A DNA stretch of 64,000 bases, taken from NCBI GenBank assembly GCA_046343015.1, contig JBKDOL010000041.1, positions 16,471-80,470 on the forward strand, in the 5' to 3' direction. Both the position numbers and the translations under genes were made by a program. Source of the stretch: BJ22 sp021298375. GTDB lineage: Bacteria; Planctomycetota; Planctomycetia; Pirellulales; Pirellulaceae. A model generated the notes under the pieces. That model was not told the DNA's origin. It searched no databases and worked only from the letters and a program-made list of their open reading frames with translations. Positions 39,101 to 49,117 of the stretch are shown here, piece by piece. The first letter of the stretch is position 1. The number at the start of each line of letters is the position of its first letter.

Positions 39101-39448
39101 CGGTGTTGAGGAAAATTTTCAGGAAAGTTGTTTCCTTTCCCAAAGTCCTCAGCCCGCTGAACCGCCGCAGCACAACGCTGCAACCAATCAAGTTGGCTTC
39201 AGCACCGGCTGCTCCCGGCCCCTGACCTGTTTCCGAGAGCAAAGCAACCCCGCCTCGCGGCCCGGTCACTTGTACCTTCAAAAACAGCCTCGGAGAGTTG
39301 TCATCTCCAAGACGTTTAACATCCTAGCCATTAATCGCCGGGTGAAAAGGGGCTCCTGCAGGAATTCCATTTTTACCGAGCTTTTCCCCGATATTCCGCG
39401 TACTTTCCCAAGACAATCCATCTTTGGCGATCAGGCTGGACCGCCAGC

Positions 39449-40255
39449 TCAAGACCCTGAAAAGGCGTACATCAGAATTCCGGCAGCCGTGGAAACATTC
39501 AGCGAATCGACATTCGCCGCCATCTCGATGGTCACTTCCCGGGCACACAGCGCCTCCCAATCGGCCCGCAAACCAGTCGCCTCGTTTCCCAAGACCAAAA
39601 CGGTTCGCTCCGACCGCTGAAACGCGCGCAGCGGTTCGGCTCGCGGAGACCGCGACGCGCCGACCGCTTCAAACCCCTCTGCCTGCACTAAACGGGCCAA
39701 TTCAGCCTCAAAATCGGGCGGCTCAAATACGGGAATCCCGAAGATATTTCCCATCGAAACCCGGACGACCCGCCGCGAAAACGGGTCGGCAGACATCGGC
39801 CCCACCACCACTCCCGCCATCCGAAAGGCCGCCGCCAACCGAATAATCGATCCCAAATTATCCGGCATGGACACCTGGGGACAGGCAATCAAAGTCGTCT
39901 GCCGAGGCCCCCCCTCCGGTAGTTCCACTCGCCAGCGGGGACGACGACGACCACAAGCCAGCAAGCCAGCGTGAAACTTGAATCCGACCAACTCACTGCA
40001 GGCCGCATGCGACACGACGTAAACCAATCCCCCGGGACGCAAACGGTCCCGAATCCGGGGCAAACGCTCCGCACTGACCAAAACCGATTCAAGCTCCCAA
40101 TCGCCCGCAGCCAGCAATCGCTCGACGACCAACCGGCCTTCGGCAATGAACACGTCACTCCGCCGAGTCGCGTTTGTCTTTTTCAAATCGCGGTAAACAT
40201 CCAACCTCGGGTCATCGAGGCTCTCGATCCACTGAAATTCTGGCTCGCTTTCCAC
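39449..40255 (-). CDS. SpoU/TrmH family RNA 2'-O-methyltransferase
   Basis: The 268-aa protein has the SPOUT fold. An N-terminal substrate-binding part (FIAEGRLVVERLLAAGDWELESVLVS) is followed by the AdoMet knot motifs NLGSIIRLAAAFRMAGVVVGP, LVLGNEATGL and IEMAANVDSLNVSTAAGILMYAF. It methylates a ribose in tRNA or rRNA; the target cannot be told from sequence. It lies immediately upstream of the 16S promoter, in the same direction. Confidence 0.94.
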   Translation of the reverse strand: MESEPEFQWIESLDDPRLDVYRDLKKTNATRRSDVFIAEGRLVVERLLAAGDWELESVLVSAERLPRIRDRLRPGGLVYVVSHAACSELVGFKFHAGLLACGRRRPRWRVELPEGGPRQTTLIACPQVSMPDNLGSIIRLAAAFRMAGVVVGPMSADPFSRRVVRVSMGNIFGIPVFEPPDFEAELARLVQAEGFEAVGASRSPRAEPLRAFQRSERTVLVLGNEATGLRADWEALCAREVTIEMAANVDSLNVSTAAGILMYAFSGS

Positions 40256-40415
40256 ACTCCACTCCCCGGCACCTGATACCCAAGCCCCACTCCAAACCCG
40301 ATATTAGCGTTCACCGACCGCAATCCGATCCGCGCCTCGCTCCGCCTCGACGTTCAAGCGTCGAAGCCGACAGGTTGCGGCTTCAACCATCCGCCAGCTG
40401 CCCAGAAATCCGAAT

Positions 40416-41963
40416 ATGCTGCCACGCAATTTCTCCGCCACCTCGATGCGAACTTCCGTTGCGCTCGTTTTCACTGGTTTCCTCTCCCTGTCCACTCTGC
40501 TCATTCCCCCGGGCAATTCCCCCTTTTCCCGCCGTGCTGCTTCCGGGCTGCAGGCAACCGAAACAGCAGCCCCTTCCAGCCCTCCCAACATCGTCTTGAT
40601 CTTCGTCGACGACTTGGGCTATGGAGACCTCAGGCCCTTCGGGGAACCAGCTTATCAGACTCCTCATCTGGACCGACTGCGGCGAGAAGGTCGCTGCCTG
40701 ACAGACTTTTCTGTTTCCTCGGCGGTTTGCTCCTCGTCCCGGGCGGCCCTCCTTACCGGCTGCTATCACACCCGGGTGAGCATTCACGGGGCGCTCGGCC
40801 CCAACTCTCCGATTGGCATCCACCCCAGCGAGACCACCCTCGGTGAGCTCTGCCAAGCCCGTGGATATGCGACCGCCTGCATTGGCAAATGGCACCTCGG
40901 TGACTCACCGGAATTTCTTCCGTTGCAAAATGGCTTCGATGAATACTACGGACTCCCCTACTCCAATGACATGTGGCCACAGCACCCGGACTTGGCCAAG
41001 CTGCCGGCGGAAGCGGCCGCACGAAAATCGCGTTACCCCAACCTCGTGCTGTACGACGGAAACCAGATTGTCGACGACAACGTCACCGCCGAGGACCAGC
41101 AGCGATTAACCACCGCTTACACGCAGCGGGCAGTCGACTTCATTGAGCGCCATCGCAAACAGCCATTCCTCCTCTATCTGCCTCACAGCATGGTCCATGT
41201 TCCGCTTTTTGTTCTTCCGGAACACCGGGGTCGAAGCGGTCATGGCCTGTTCGCTGATACGCTGCAGGAGGTCGACGATTCTGTCGGCCAAATCCTCGAC
41301 ACCCTCAAACGCCTGCAGCTGGATGAAAAGACGCTGTTGATCTTTACCTCCGACAACGGGCCGTGGCTTTCATACGGTGACCATGCTGGCTCGGCCGGCA
41401 GGCTCAGGGAGGGAAAAGGCACAAGCTTTGAGGGTGGCCTCCGCGTTCCCCTGCTGGTCCGCTGGCCGGGAAACGTCCCAGCCAACACTCGTTGCGATGA
41501 ATTCGCCTCCACCATCGACCTTTTCCCGACCATCGCCAAACTACTCAACGCCGAGTTGCCAGCATTGCCGATCGACGGACTCGACATCTCCAATTTGCTG
41601 TTCGCTCCCGAGCCGGGCCCCTCGCCCCACGATTATTTTTTTACTTACTACGCCGGCGGCCAACTGCAGGCGGTTCGCGACCGGCAGTACAAACTGCTCC
41701 TCCCTCACCGCTATGGTTCGCTGGCTGGGGCCCCCGGAGGGAGCGGCGGCAGTCCGGCTCCTTACCAGCAACTGGACTGTCCGCTGAGCCTATTCGACCT
41801 CAAGGCCGACCCGGGCGAGAGCCATAATCTGCTCGAGTCTCATCCGGAGATTGTTGCCCGCTTGCAGGCAGCAGCCGATCAGGCGCGAGCCCGCTTCGGC
41901 GACACTTTGAGGAAACAAACCGGCAGCGAAGTGCGTGCGGCAGGGAAGCAGCAGGCGCGCTGA
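40416..41963 (+). CDS. Sulfatase, formylglycine type with Ser at the third motif position
   Basis: The 515-aa exported protein has a signal-like N-terminus; the ATG at 40446 (MRTSVALVF) is an alternative start. NIVLIFVDDLGYGD (about 58-71) binds the metal. SSAVCSSSRAALLTG holds the modifiable cysteine at about 105 in a CxSSR rather than CxPSR form, and ACIGKWHLG follows. TSDNGPWLSYGDHAGSAG and a C-terminal sulfatase subdomain complete it. It probably hydrolyses sulfated sugars. The substrate is unknown. Confidence 0.94.
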   Translation: MLPRNFSATSMRTSVALVFTGFLSLSTLLIPPGNSPFSRRAASGLQATETAAPSSPPNIVLIFVDDLGYGDLRPFGEPAYQTPHLDRLRREGRCLTDFSVSSAVCSSSRAALLTGCYHTRVSIHGALGPNSPIGIHPSETTLGELCQARGYATACIGKWHLGDSPEFLPLQNGFDEYYGLPYSNDMWPQHPDLAKLPAEAAARKSRYPNLVLYDGNQIVDDNVTAEDQQRLTTAYTQRAVDFIERHRKQPFLLYLPHSMVHVPLFVLPEHRGRSGHGLFADTLQEVDDSVGQILDTLKRLQLDEKTLLIFTSDNGPWLSYGDHAGSAGRLREGKGTSFEGGLRVPLLVRWPGNVPANTRCDEFASTIDLFPTIAKLLNAELPALPIDGLDISNLLFAPEPGPSPHDYFFTYYAGGQLQAVRDRQYKLLLPHRYGSLAGAPGGSGGSPAPYQQLDCPLSLFDLKADPGESHNLLESHPEIVARLQAAADQARARFGDTLRKQTGSEVRAAGKQQAR

Positions 41964-42119
41964 AACCGATCGCTGCTGCCAACCTGGCTCCCCCCCGCTT
42001 CGGCCAAATGCCTGCATTCGCTGCGAAAATCTGCTGCTGAGCCGTGCGGCGAAAAACTTTACAATGAGCCGCAGACGACCCGACCCGGGCTCGCTGCTTC
42101 CTCATTACCGCTTGCACCC

Positions 42120-45100
42120 ATGCTTCCATTCCGCCTTGGCGACCAGCTCCGTTTTTTCCTCTCCCGGAGAGCGCCCTTTGGTGTTCTTTCCGGCTTGGGA
42201 CGGATTTGGGTTTCATTGGCGTTGACAGTGCTCTGGAGCGGGCTCCTTTCCCAAGTTGCGGCCGGACAGGAAGCAGCCAAAGATCCCGCCCAACCGGCAC
42301 TCGTTTCAGCCACACCCGCCGAAGCCGTGGACGCCACCAGCATCAATGCTGCGATTGCCCAACTGCAATCCAACACCGACCTGGATGAGGCCACTCGCAC
42401 GGCAGCCATCCAGCTTTATCAAACGGCACTCAAGCGGCTTGAAACGCGCGACCAGGCAGCGCGGAAAATCGCGGAATACGATCAGGCCGTCCAGTCCGCC
42501 GCCCAGACACTCGAGGAAACCCGGCGCGAACTTCAACAGTTGGCCAACACGCGACCGACGATTCCCTTTGGACTTCCCGCATCGCAGCTCGAACAGCGGC
42601 GCGTGCAGCTCCAAACCGAAATCGAGAACCAGCGAAAACGGTTTGATCAGTTGACTGACGAACCCAACCGGCGGCGCAATCGAATTGCCGAACTGCCCGC
42701 GGCCGTGCAAGGCACTCAAACGCAGCTCGCACAGGTCAAAGCCCAGTTGGACACGGCCGCCCCCCCAGGCGAAAAAGCGGAAGTCACCCGGGCCCGACGA
42801 ACCCAACTGCTCGCACAGCAATTGGCCCTGCAGGCCGAACTTGACCGACTCAATCGAGAGCAGCTGTTCTACACCGCCACTGCTGACTTGCTGCCGGAAC
42901 AGCGCGCTCTGGCGAAACAGCAACTCGACGATTCGCTGCTGCTGCTGGAAACGATCCAGCGGACGATCAACCAGCAACAGGAGTCGACTCTGCAGCGGTT
43001 CTCCCGCGAGACGGCGGAACTGCAGAAGACAGTGCCGACTCCCCTGCGGGCTCTGGCGGAGAACAATGCAGCATTGGTGGAGAGCTATCGGCAACTCCTC
43101 GACCAGAACACCCAAAACCTGATGCGGCTCAAGGAAGTGCGCACGACCGCCGAGAGCGTCGACAGCCAGTATCGGGCGAGCACCGAACGAGTCAAAGCGG
43201 TGGGCCTGACCGATGCTTTGGGCGTCATGCTCAAGCAACAGCGGCGGGAACTGGAAGAATTGCTGGTCAAATACCAACCGGATCCCCAACTCAAGGAAGA
43301 AGCTCGCAAGTTGCAAGTCATGTCATTTGACTTGCAGGACAAGCTCAACGGGTGGCTGAACGATGAACAAACCGCGGCGGCCGAGTGGGAGCGGCTGGAC
43401 GTCGAAGAAACGCTGCGCGAACAACTGCTGCCGCAACTCAAGCAACTGGTCAACCAGCGGCGGCTGATTGCCCAGGAAATGAGTCAGGCAAACAATCAGA
43501 CCTTTCAGAATCTGATTGCGCTCGATACCGAGCAGCACAAGCTGGCCAGCCGGATCGGCGAGTTTACCCGGTTCGTCGACCAGCATGTGATCTGGATCCC
43601 CAGCGCGCCGGTCTTTACGCGCGGCGATTGGCGGCACGTGCTCGATGCTACCCGCTGGCTGGTCTCCCCCAAGAACTGGTCAGCCGTGTTGCGGGAACCA
43701 CCCCGCGATCTGCAGCAGTACCCGCTGATTTACCTGCCGCTCATCCTTTCGCTGATTTTCCTGTTCATCTTTCACCGACGGTTGAAGCGAATCATCTTTG
43801 ACACTGGCGAACAGGCTCGCCGCGTAAGCTGTGCGGCGATTGCTCCCACCCTGAACAGCTTGCTGGCGACATTCCTGATGGCCTCGCTCTGGCCAATGGT
43901 GTTTGCCGTTCTCGGCTGGATGCTGATCGTGAATTTCGAACGCAATGAGTTCGTCTCGGCCAGCGGCCATGCGGCTCTCTCCGTCGCCCTGTTTGTCGCC
44001 CCGCTGGAATTGCTGCGGCATGTCTGTCGCCAACATGGGCTGGCCGATGCCCATTTCGCCTGGTCGGAACGGGTGCGACGTTTTTTTGGGCAAAACGTCA
44101 AAGTGTTTTACATTCTGGCAGCTCCCCTGCTGGTCGTCGTGATCATGCTCGACAATCAGGAAAACGAGCACTGGTCCAACTCGGTCGGGAGGCTCGCGGC
44201 CCTCGCCCTGTTTGTTCTGGTTGCCTACTTCCTGCACCTGACCCTGCGCTCCCAAGGCGTGATCTTTCAGCAGATGGCGATTCGCAATTCCCAGAGCCAA
44301 ATGTACAAGCTCCGCCAGTTCTGGTATCTGCTGGTCGTCGGTATTCCCGTGTTTCTGCTGATTGCAGCGATGTCCGGCTACTACTACACGGCGATTCAAC
44401 TTGGAGCCTGCCTGCAGAATTCAGTGACCCTGGCGATCGCCGTCATCGTCACCGGGGAGGTGATTCGCCGCTGGCTGCTTGTGCGCCGCCGGCAGGTCTC
44501 GATTGAGGAGTTTCGCAAGCAGCGAGAACTGCTCCTTTCCGCGGCGACTCCGTTTGGCGACTCCACTGTCCGCGCAAGCGAACAATCAGCGACCGCCACA
44601 AATGCGACCGCCGTTGGCGCAGCCGGGCCCTTCGCTCCCAGCGGCCTGGGCTTTGACAGCGCTGCCCTGGCCCTGCAGGAACAGCCCAATCTCGACTTGG
44701 CGACGGTCAGCCGACAGGCGAGGGAAATCGTCGTCTTCGCTCTGGGCGCAGTGACGATCGGCCTGTTGTGGTGGATTTGGCGCGATGTGCTGCCGGCGTT
44801 CGGGATGCTTGACCGCGTGACGCTCTGGAGCGTTTCCCTCGGAGAGCGGGTCGAGTCAGTGACGTTGAAAAGCGTCTTCTATGCTCTGGTTGTTTTTCTG
44901 ACGACGTTTCTGTTTGTCAAAAACATGTCCGGCGTGCTGAATCTCTTCTTCCTCGAATACTCTTCAATGGACGCCGGTGCCCGCTATGCCGCGACCACGA
45001 TCTTCCGCTACCTGTTCATCGTGATTGGAGCGATCGCAGCGTTGAGCTTCCTGCATATCCCCTGGTCGCAGTACGGTTGGCTGGTCGCAGCCGTCACCGT

Positions 45101-45647
45101 GGGGCTGGGGTTCGGGCTTCAGGAAATTGTCGCCAATTTTGTCTCCGGTCTGATTCTGCTGTTTGAGCGACCGGTCCGAGTCGGAGATGTCGTCACGATC
45201 GAAGGGACCACCGGAGTCGTCACCCGAATCCAAATGCGAGCCACGACGGTCACGAACTGGGATCACCAGGAACTGATCGTCCCGAACAAGGAGTTCATCA
45301 CAGGCAAGCTGCTGAACTGGACCCTTTCCTCGCAGATCAACCGGCTCGTGCTGAATGTGGGAGTCGCCTACGGGACGGATCCAAACCGCGTCCGCGATCT
45401 GCTCCTGGAAACGGTTTCCCGGCATCCCGATATTCTCAAGGACCCCGCGCCGGCGGTGAATCTCGACACCTTTGGCGAAAGCTCTCTCAACTTTGTTGTC
45501 CGGTGCTTCCTCGCCAATCTCGACCGGCGGTTGCAGGTCAAACACGAACTCAATACGGCCATCACGCAGGCATTGCGGTCCAACGGAATTTCGATTCCAT
45601 TCCCGCATCGCGAAATCCACATCGTCGATGACCGTCTCAAACCTTGA
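42120..45647 (+). CDS. MscS-family mechanosensitive channel, large MscK-like form
   Basis: The 1175-aa protein releases solutes during osmotic downshock. An N-terminal signal and a long periplasmic coiled-coil region (residues of about 60-490, rich in Q, L and E) precede about ten membrane segments. The C-terminal MscS core is clear: YGWLVAAVTVGLGFGLQEIVANFVSGLILLFERPVRVGDVVTIEGTTGVV, then TTVTNWDHQELIVPNKEFITG and the cytoplasmic vestibule. The length matches MscK/KefA proteins. It is monocistronic. Confidence 0.95.
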   Translation: MLPFRLGDQLRFFLSRRAPFGVLSGLGRIWVSLALTVLWSGLLSQVAAGQEAAKDPAQPALVSATPAEAVDATSINAAIAQLQSNTDLDEATRTAAIQLYQTALKRLETRDQAARKIAEYDQAVQSAAQTLEETRRELQQLANTRPTIPFGLPASQLEQRRVQLQTEIENQRKRFDQLTDEPNRRRNRIAELPAAVQGTQTQLAQVKAQLDTAAPPGEKAEVTRARRTQLLAQQLALQAELDRLNREQLFYTATADLLPEQRALAKQQLDDSLLLLETIQRTINQQQESTLQRFSRETAELQKTVPTPLRALAENNAALVESYRQLLDQNTQNLMRLKEVRTTAESVDSQYRASTERVKAVGLTDALGVMLKQQRRELEELLVKYQPDPQLKEEARKLQVMSFDLQDKLNGWLNDEQTAAAEWERLDVEETLREQLLPQLKQLVNQRRLIAQEMSQANNQTFQNLIALDTEQHKLASRIGEFTRFVDQHVIWIPSAPVFTRGDWRHVLDATRWLVSPKNWSAVLREPPRDLQQYPLIYLPLILSLIFLFIFHRRLKRIIFDTGEQARRVSCAAIAPTLNSLLATFLMASLWPMVFAVLGWMLIVNFERNEFVSASGHAALSVALFVAPLELLRHVCRQHGLADAHFAWSERVRRFFGQNVKVFYILAAPLLVVVIMLDNQENEHWSNSVGRLAALALFVLVAYFLHLTLRSQGVIFQQMAIRNSQSQMYKLRQFWYLLVVGIPVFLLIAAMSGYYYTAIQLGACLQNSVTLAIAVIVTGEVIRRWLLVRRRQVSIEEFRKQRELLLSAATPFGDSTVRASEQSATATNATAVGAAGPFAPSGLGFDSAALALQEQPNLDLATVSRQAREIVVFALGAVTIGLLWWIWRDVLPAFGMLDRVTLWSVSLGERVESVTLKSVFYALVVFLTTFLFVKNMSGVLNLFFLEYSSMDAGARYAATTIFRYLFIVIGAIAALSFLHIPWSQYGWLVAAVTVGLGFGLQEIVANFVSGLILLFERPVRVGDVVTIEGTTGVVTRIQMRATTVTNWDHQELIVPNKEFITGKLLNWTLSSQINRLVLNVGVAYGTDPNRVRDLLLETVSRHPDILKDPAPAVNLDTFGESSLNFVVRCFLANLDRRLQVKHELNTAITQALRSNGISIPFPHREIHIVDDRLKP

Positions 45648-45758
45648 AGCCGTTGCTCCGCGTGCCGGCTCGGCGGCCTCTGGCGACAAGCGAGTTCAAC
45701 AGCGACGCCAGTGGCGTTGTCGAAAAGGAGACTCGATGGGTTGCGGATCGGGTATCCC

Positions 45759-45794
45759 GCCTGAAGCAAACCGGCGGCCTGAAGCAAACCGGCG
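45759..45794. repeat. 18-bp tandem duplication
   Basis: GCCTGAAGCAAACCGGCG occurs twice back to back in the 156-base convergent gap between the MscK-like gene and rpoN. Confidence 0.85.
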
Positions 45795-45803
45795 GCGAAA
45801 AGG

Positions 45804-47306
45804 CTACCCGGGCTGGTTGGACTTCGACCAGTCTTTCCGCTGGCGGGAGCTGGGGATCCCCATTTTCTGGCGATACTTGGTGACGGTGCGGCGAGCGACT
45901 TTCAAACCGGCGGCCCCCATCCGCTTGACGATCTCGTCGTCGCTCAGAGGATCGGCTTTGTCTTCGTGATCGATCAGCTTTTGCAGTTCAATCCGAATTC
46001 GATCCCAGGCGATGTCTTCCCCATCCTCGGTGGTTGTCCCGCCCACAAAGAAGCGACGGAGCGGAAAGACGCCCCGCGAAGTTTCGATCCACTTGTCATC
46101 CACGGCGCGAGAGACGGTGGTCACGTGAACACCGACTTGATCAGCAATCTGCTGCATCTTCAGAGGTTCGATAAACTCCGGTCCGCTGTCGAGGAACCTG
46201 GTCTGGTAATCCACTATCGCCTGCGAAACCTTGAGCAGCGTGGATCGCCGTTGCTCAATCGATTCGATCAGCCATTGGGCGGCATTGATTTTCCGTTTGA
46301 TAAACTCCCGCTCTTCCTTGGTTGCCTGTCCATTGGCCAACCGCTGGCGATAGTATTTGCTGATGTAGAGATTGCGACTGGGGCCCTCGTCCATTTTGAC
46401 GATATATCGCCCGGTTTCATCCTGCACGACACTCAGGTCGGGCGTGACGGCCGGCGCATAGGACTCGACAAACCGCCGGGCCGGCTTGGGCTCCAGTTTC
46501 CGCAACTCCGCCCAGGCCTCACGCAGTTGCTCCTGCGAAAACCCGGTCGCCTTTTGAATCTGCGGAATCTTGTTGTCCCTCAAGTCTTCCAAGTGGTGCA
46601 GAATCAGCGTCCGGACGTCCTGGTAATGGGGGATCTCCACGTTCAACTGCAGCAGCAGACACTCTTTCAGGTCGCGGGCCGCAATCCCCGGAGGGTCGAG
46701 CGACTGCACAATCGATAATGCTTCCTCTGCCAGATCCAATTGGTCTGGTCCGGCATCCGCTGGCAACATGTCCCGCAAGCTGATTCGGAGATAGCCCCCA
46801 TCTTCGGCATTGAGTGAAGAGATGATTCGCTCACACATTTTCCGCAACTCGGGCTGCAACTCCCACTCACCCAACTGCTGCAACAGATGGTCCTGGAGAG
46901 TCTCCTCCCGCTCAGCCACATTCGCCATCAAGTCCTGGTGACGGTCTGAACTGTCCTGAATTCGATTGGACGAGGGACGGGTTTGATCATCAAAGTAGCT
47001 CGGCATTTCCTGGTCGAGATTGACCAGTCGCTCAAAGTCATCCGCGTTGTGATGCGCCTCATCAACAATCAATTCCTTTTGCTCGACGTCGCGAGTCGCT
47101 GGAACTTCGTCCGCAGGAGCGACCTCATCGGGCAAGGCAGGATCTTTCTCGCGAAGTTCGAGAACCGGATTTTCGATCAACTCCTGCTCAATCCGTTCGT
47201 TCAGTTCCACCAGCGGCATCTGGAGGATCTCCATCGACTGGATCATCCGTGGAGCCAGCGTCTGGACTTGTTTCTGTGAGAGATGTTGACCAAATGAGAG
47301 CTTCAT
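45804..47306 (-). CDS. rpoN: RNA polymerase sigma-54 factor
   Basis: The 500-aa protein directs transcription from -24/-12 promoters with AAA+ activators. Region I (MKLSFGQHLSQKQVQTLAPRMIQSMEILQMP) is followed by an acidic region II. The core-binding part comes next, then the HTH, and the RpoN box is at the C-terminus (VARRTVTKYRQKMGIPSSRQRK). The ATG at 47306 has AGGAA upstream and begins region I exactly. The frame upstream to 47366 is not needed. No enhancer-binding activator lies in the window. Confidence 0.96.
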   Translation of the reverse strand: MKLSFGQHLSQKQVQTLAPRMIQSMEILQMPLVELNERIEQELIENPVLELREKDPALPDEVAPADEVPATRDVEQKELIVDEAHHNADDFERLVNLDQEMPSYFDDQTRPSSNRIQDSSDRHQDLMANVAEREETLQDHLLQQLGEWELQPELRKMCERIISSLNAEDGGYLRISLRDMLPADAGPDQLDLAEEALSIVQSLDPPGIAARDLKECLLLQLNVEIPHYQDVRTLILHHLEDLRDNKIPQIQKATGFSQEQLREAWAELRKLEPKPARRFVESYAPAVTPDLSVVQDETGRYIVKMDEGPSRNLYISKYYRQRLANGQATKEEREFIKRKINAAQWLIESIEQRRSTLLKVSQAIVDYQTRFLDSGPEFIEPLKMQQIADQVGVHVTTVSRAVDDKWIETSRGVFPLRRFFVGGTTTEDGEDIAWDRIRIELQKLIDHEDKADPLSDDEIVKRMGAAGLKVARRTVTKYRQKMGIPSSRQRKDWSKSNQPG

Positions 47307-47757
47307 GTATTCCTGCCATTTGCCCGCTGCTTGCCGAATCGAATCCCAGGCGGAACCTGGCAGCAAAGACCCGTTCGCCCCGCGGCAAAAGAATTTCGCG
47401 AGAGAGGTCCGCGCGGCGAACTCACTCTGCTGACTGGAAAGGGAAACTCAGAACGACCAACTTGCCGACCACTTCCGCTCGCCCGCTTCTGAGGCTAATG
47501 ATCGAGCCCAACCTGCGGTCAGGACCTCGATCCAAAACGGCTCGTCCCGGGCAACGGCCCATCAGCCGCAGTCGACGTGAGGCCAAAGCAAACCCGGGGC
47601 CGGTCCACGGCCGCCAGCATTTCCCATGCCAGTCGCTTGATTCTATCTGAATTCTAGTGCGCCGGACAAATCGGGACCGCCTGCTTCGCGGATTTGGAGA
47701 AAATTAATCGCGGTGGGGGAATAAAAAAGTGATGGCTGCCGGTGCAGCTGAAATTCT
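47307..47757. other. Spacer with no supported gene
   Basis: This is 451 bases between the rpoN start and a small unknown frame. I found no RNA gene, clear promoter or recognisable protein here. Confidence 0.5.
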
Positions 47758-47985
47758 TCAGGCCGCTTTGGCGGCGGACAACACCCCGCTTTCAGCCGGA
47801 CTCACCAGTGCATGCGGGGCAAGCGGCGCCCCAACCTCGTTCCCAGACTCTTCAGAACCGACCGACACAACTGCCGACTTAAGCACCGCCTCGATTCGCT
47901 CGATCAACCCGTCCAGTTGCTCGATCACCGCATCCTGCTGAGCCAGCAGCTCCGTGATGAGATTTGATTGATCCACTGATTCCAT
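47758..47985 (-). CDS. Small protein of unknown function
   Basis: The 75-aa frame from the ATG at 47985 encodes a helical N-terminal half (LITELLAQQDAVIEQLDGLIERIEAVL) with heptad spacing suitable for coiled-coil dimerisation, then a low-complexity tail. There is no obvious ribosome binding site. The codon pattern and the coiled coil make it plausible, but no homologue is recognised. Confidence 0.5.
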   Translation of the reverse strand: MESVDQSNLITELLAQQDAVIEQLDGLIERIEAVLKSAVVSVGSEESGNEVGAPLAPHALVSPAESGVLSAAKAA

Positions 47986-48337
47986 GGGCAAAGCTCAACC
48001 GGGGCAAGCGTTTCAGGGGGATTCGAAAAGGCGATTCCTGGAGTTCCTTCAGCCTCTCCTGCACCCTAAACCCATCGACTTTTCAGGGCTTTGACCTCCG
48101 TCCGGGCCGTTTGTACCGACTGCCCCGCTTTCAACGGGATTCCGGCCAAATATCTTCACCATCCCACCAAACTTGTTCCGAAAATCCTGTTGGCTGGACA
48201 CCGGTAAGGATGATTTGTTACCATTAGAGGTTCCCCCCGGCCCACCTGCGGTTCGGTAGGCTGGACCAGCTTGTCTCGCCACTGACAAGCTCGGGTCCCT
48301 GGTGTCCTTTCCCTGGTCATTTCAGAAAGGAGCGAAA

Positions 48338-48376
48338 ATGCGTTTGAGCAAAGTCAATTTGGAGGCCCAATGGTAA
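48338..48376 (+). CDS. Putative leader ORF overlapping the rpsU start
   Basis: A 12-codon frame (MRLSKVNLEAQW) follows a good site, AAAGGAGCGAAA. Its TAA (48374-48376) overlaps the first codons of rpsU, whose ATG is at 48370, so the last codon TGG begins one base later. The GGAGG of rpsU lies inside the leader. This arrangement would allow termination-reinitiation coupling. Whether it is translated is unknown. Confidence 0.45.
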   Translation: MRLSKVNLEAQW

Positions 48377-48573
48377 AGTTGCTGGTGCGTGAGAAGGAAT
48401 CGATTCAAGAAGCAGTCCGTCGATTCCGTAAGCTGGTTGAAAGAAGCGGCATCAAGAAAGAAATGCGACGTCGCGAGCACTATGAGAAGCCGAGCGAAGT
48501 GAATCGCCGGGCCCGACTTCGCGCTGAACGTCGGAACAAGAGCAAGCGGATCAAGCCGACTCTGGGACGCTAA
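48370..48573 (+). CDS. rpsU: 30S ribosomal protein S21
   Basis: The 67-aa basic protein shows the S21 pattern: VKLLVREKESIQEAVRRFRKLVERSG, KKEMRRREHYEKPSEVNRR, and a basic tail RKSKR-like (NKSKRIKP). It helps the 30S subunit initiate and binds near the anti-Shine-Dalgarno region. GGAGG lies five bases before the ATG. A short leader frame overlaps its start. It is monocistronic. Confidence 0.97.
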   Translation: MVKLLVREKESIQEAVRRFRKLVERSGIKKEMRRREHYEKPSEVNRRARLRAERRNKSKRIKPTLGR

Positions 48574-49117
48574 TCCCCCAGTTCGTTCGATGAGTCGAAC
48601 AGATGGCTTCTGTCTAGCGGATCAGCACGCGGACAATTCCCTCCGCGTGCAGCAGGGTCCGGATCGAGATTGAGTTCGCGCAACGGCAATCGGGTTTGCG
48701 CGCTGACCTCTGGCATCTCGTAAAATTTCTGGCTCCGCGAGATGCGAGCGCTGCATCCGGGAGTCTCGGGCCTCGCTGCTTCGAACGCGGAGCCACAGCC
48801 CGAACGCGGCCCGGCAAATTGAGAAGGGTGGTTGAGAATAGTGGTGGCGGCAGGAAGTCCCGCTGGCAGCGCCAAATTTCGCTCCGGATGGAACAGAGGA
48901 CAGTTCCGCGAAATTACCTCCGCAAGATTCCCAGCGCATGCTCCCCAGCGCGAACTGAACCAGCTCAGCGTTGCGCACTGCTCTCGCCCCTCTCTTACTT
49001 ACCTCTCTCCTCCCTGCCCCTTCCTAGAAGGCCGAAGCGGGGACGCAGGTTTTCCGAAGTCCGATTTGACACACTGCTTGCGGGGCGGACGCAAGACAGG
49101 CTTCCTGCAGCGCAGTC
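48574..49117. other. Spacer with no supported gene
   Basis: This is 544 bases after rpsU. I tested the frames on both strands by eye and recognise no protein. No strong terminator with a T-run follows rpsU. Confidence 0.5.

Larger units (their letters stand above)
38792..39448. other. 16S leader and promoter region
   Basis: This spacer holds the promoter at 39073-39100 and the boxA-like site at 38957-38973. From 39122 to 39448 I see no gene; the overlapping frames lack family motifs. Confidence 0.65.
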
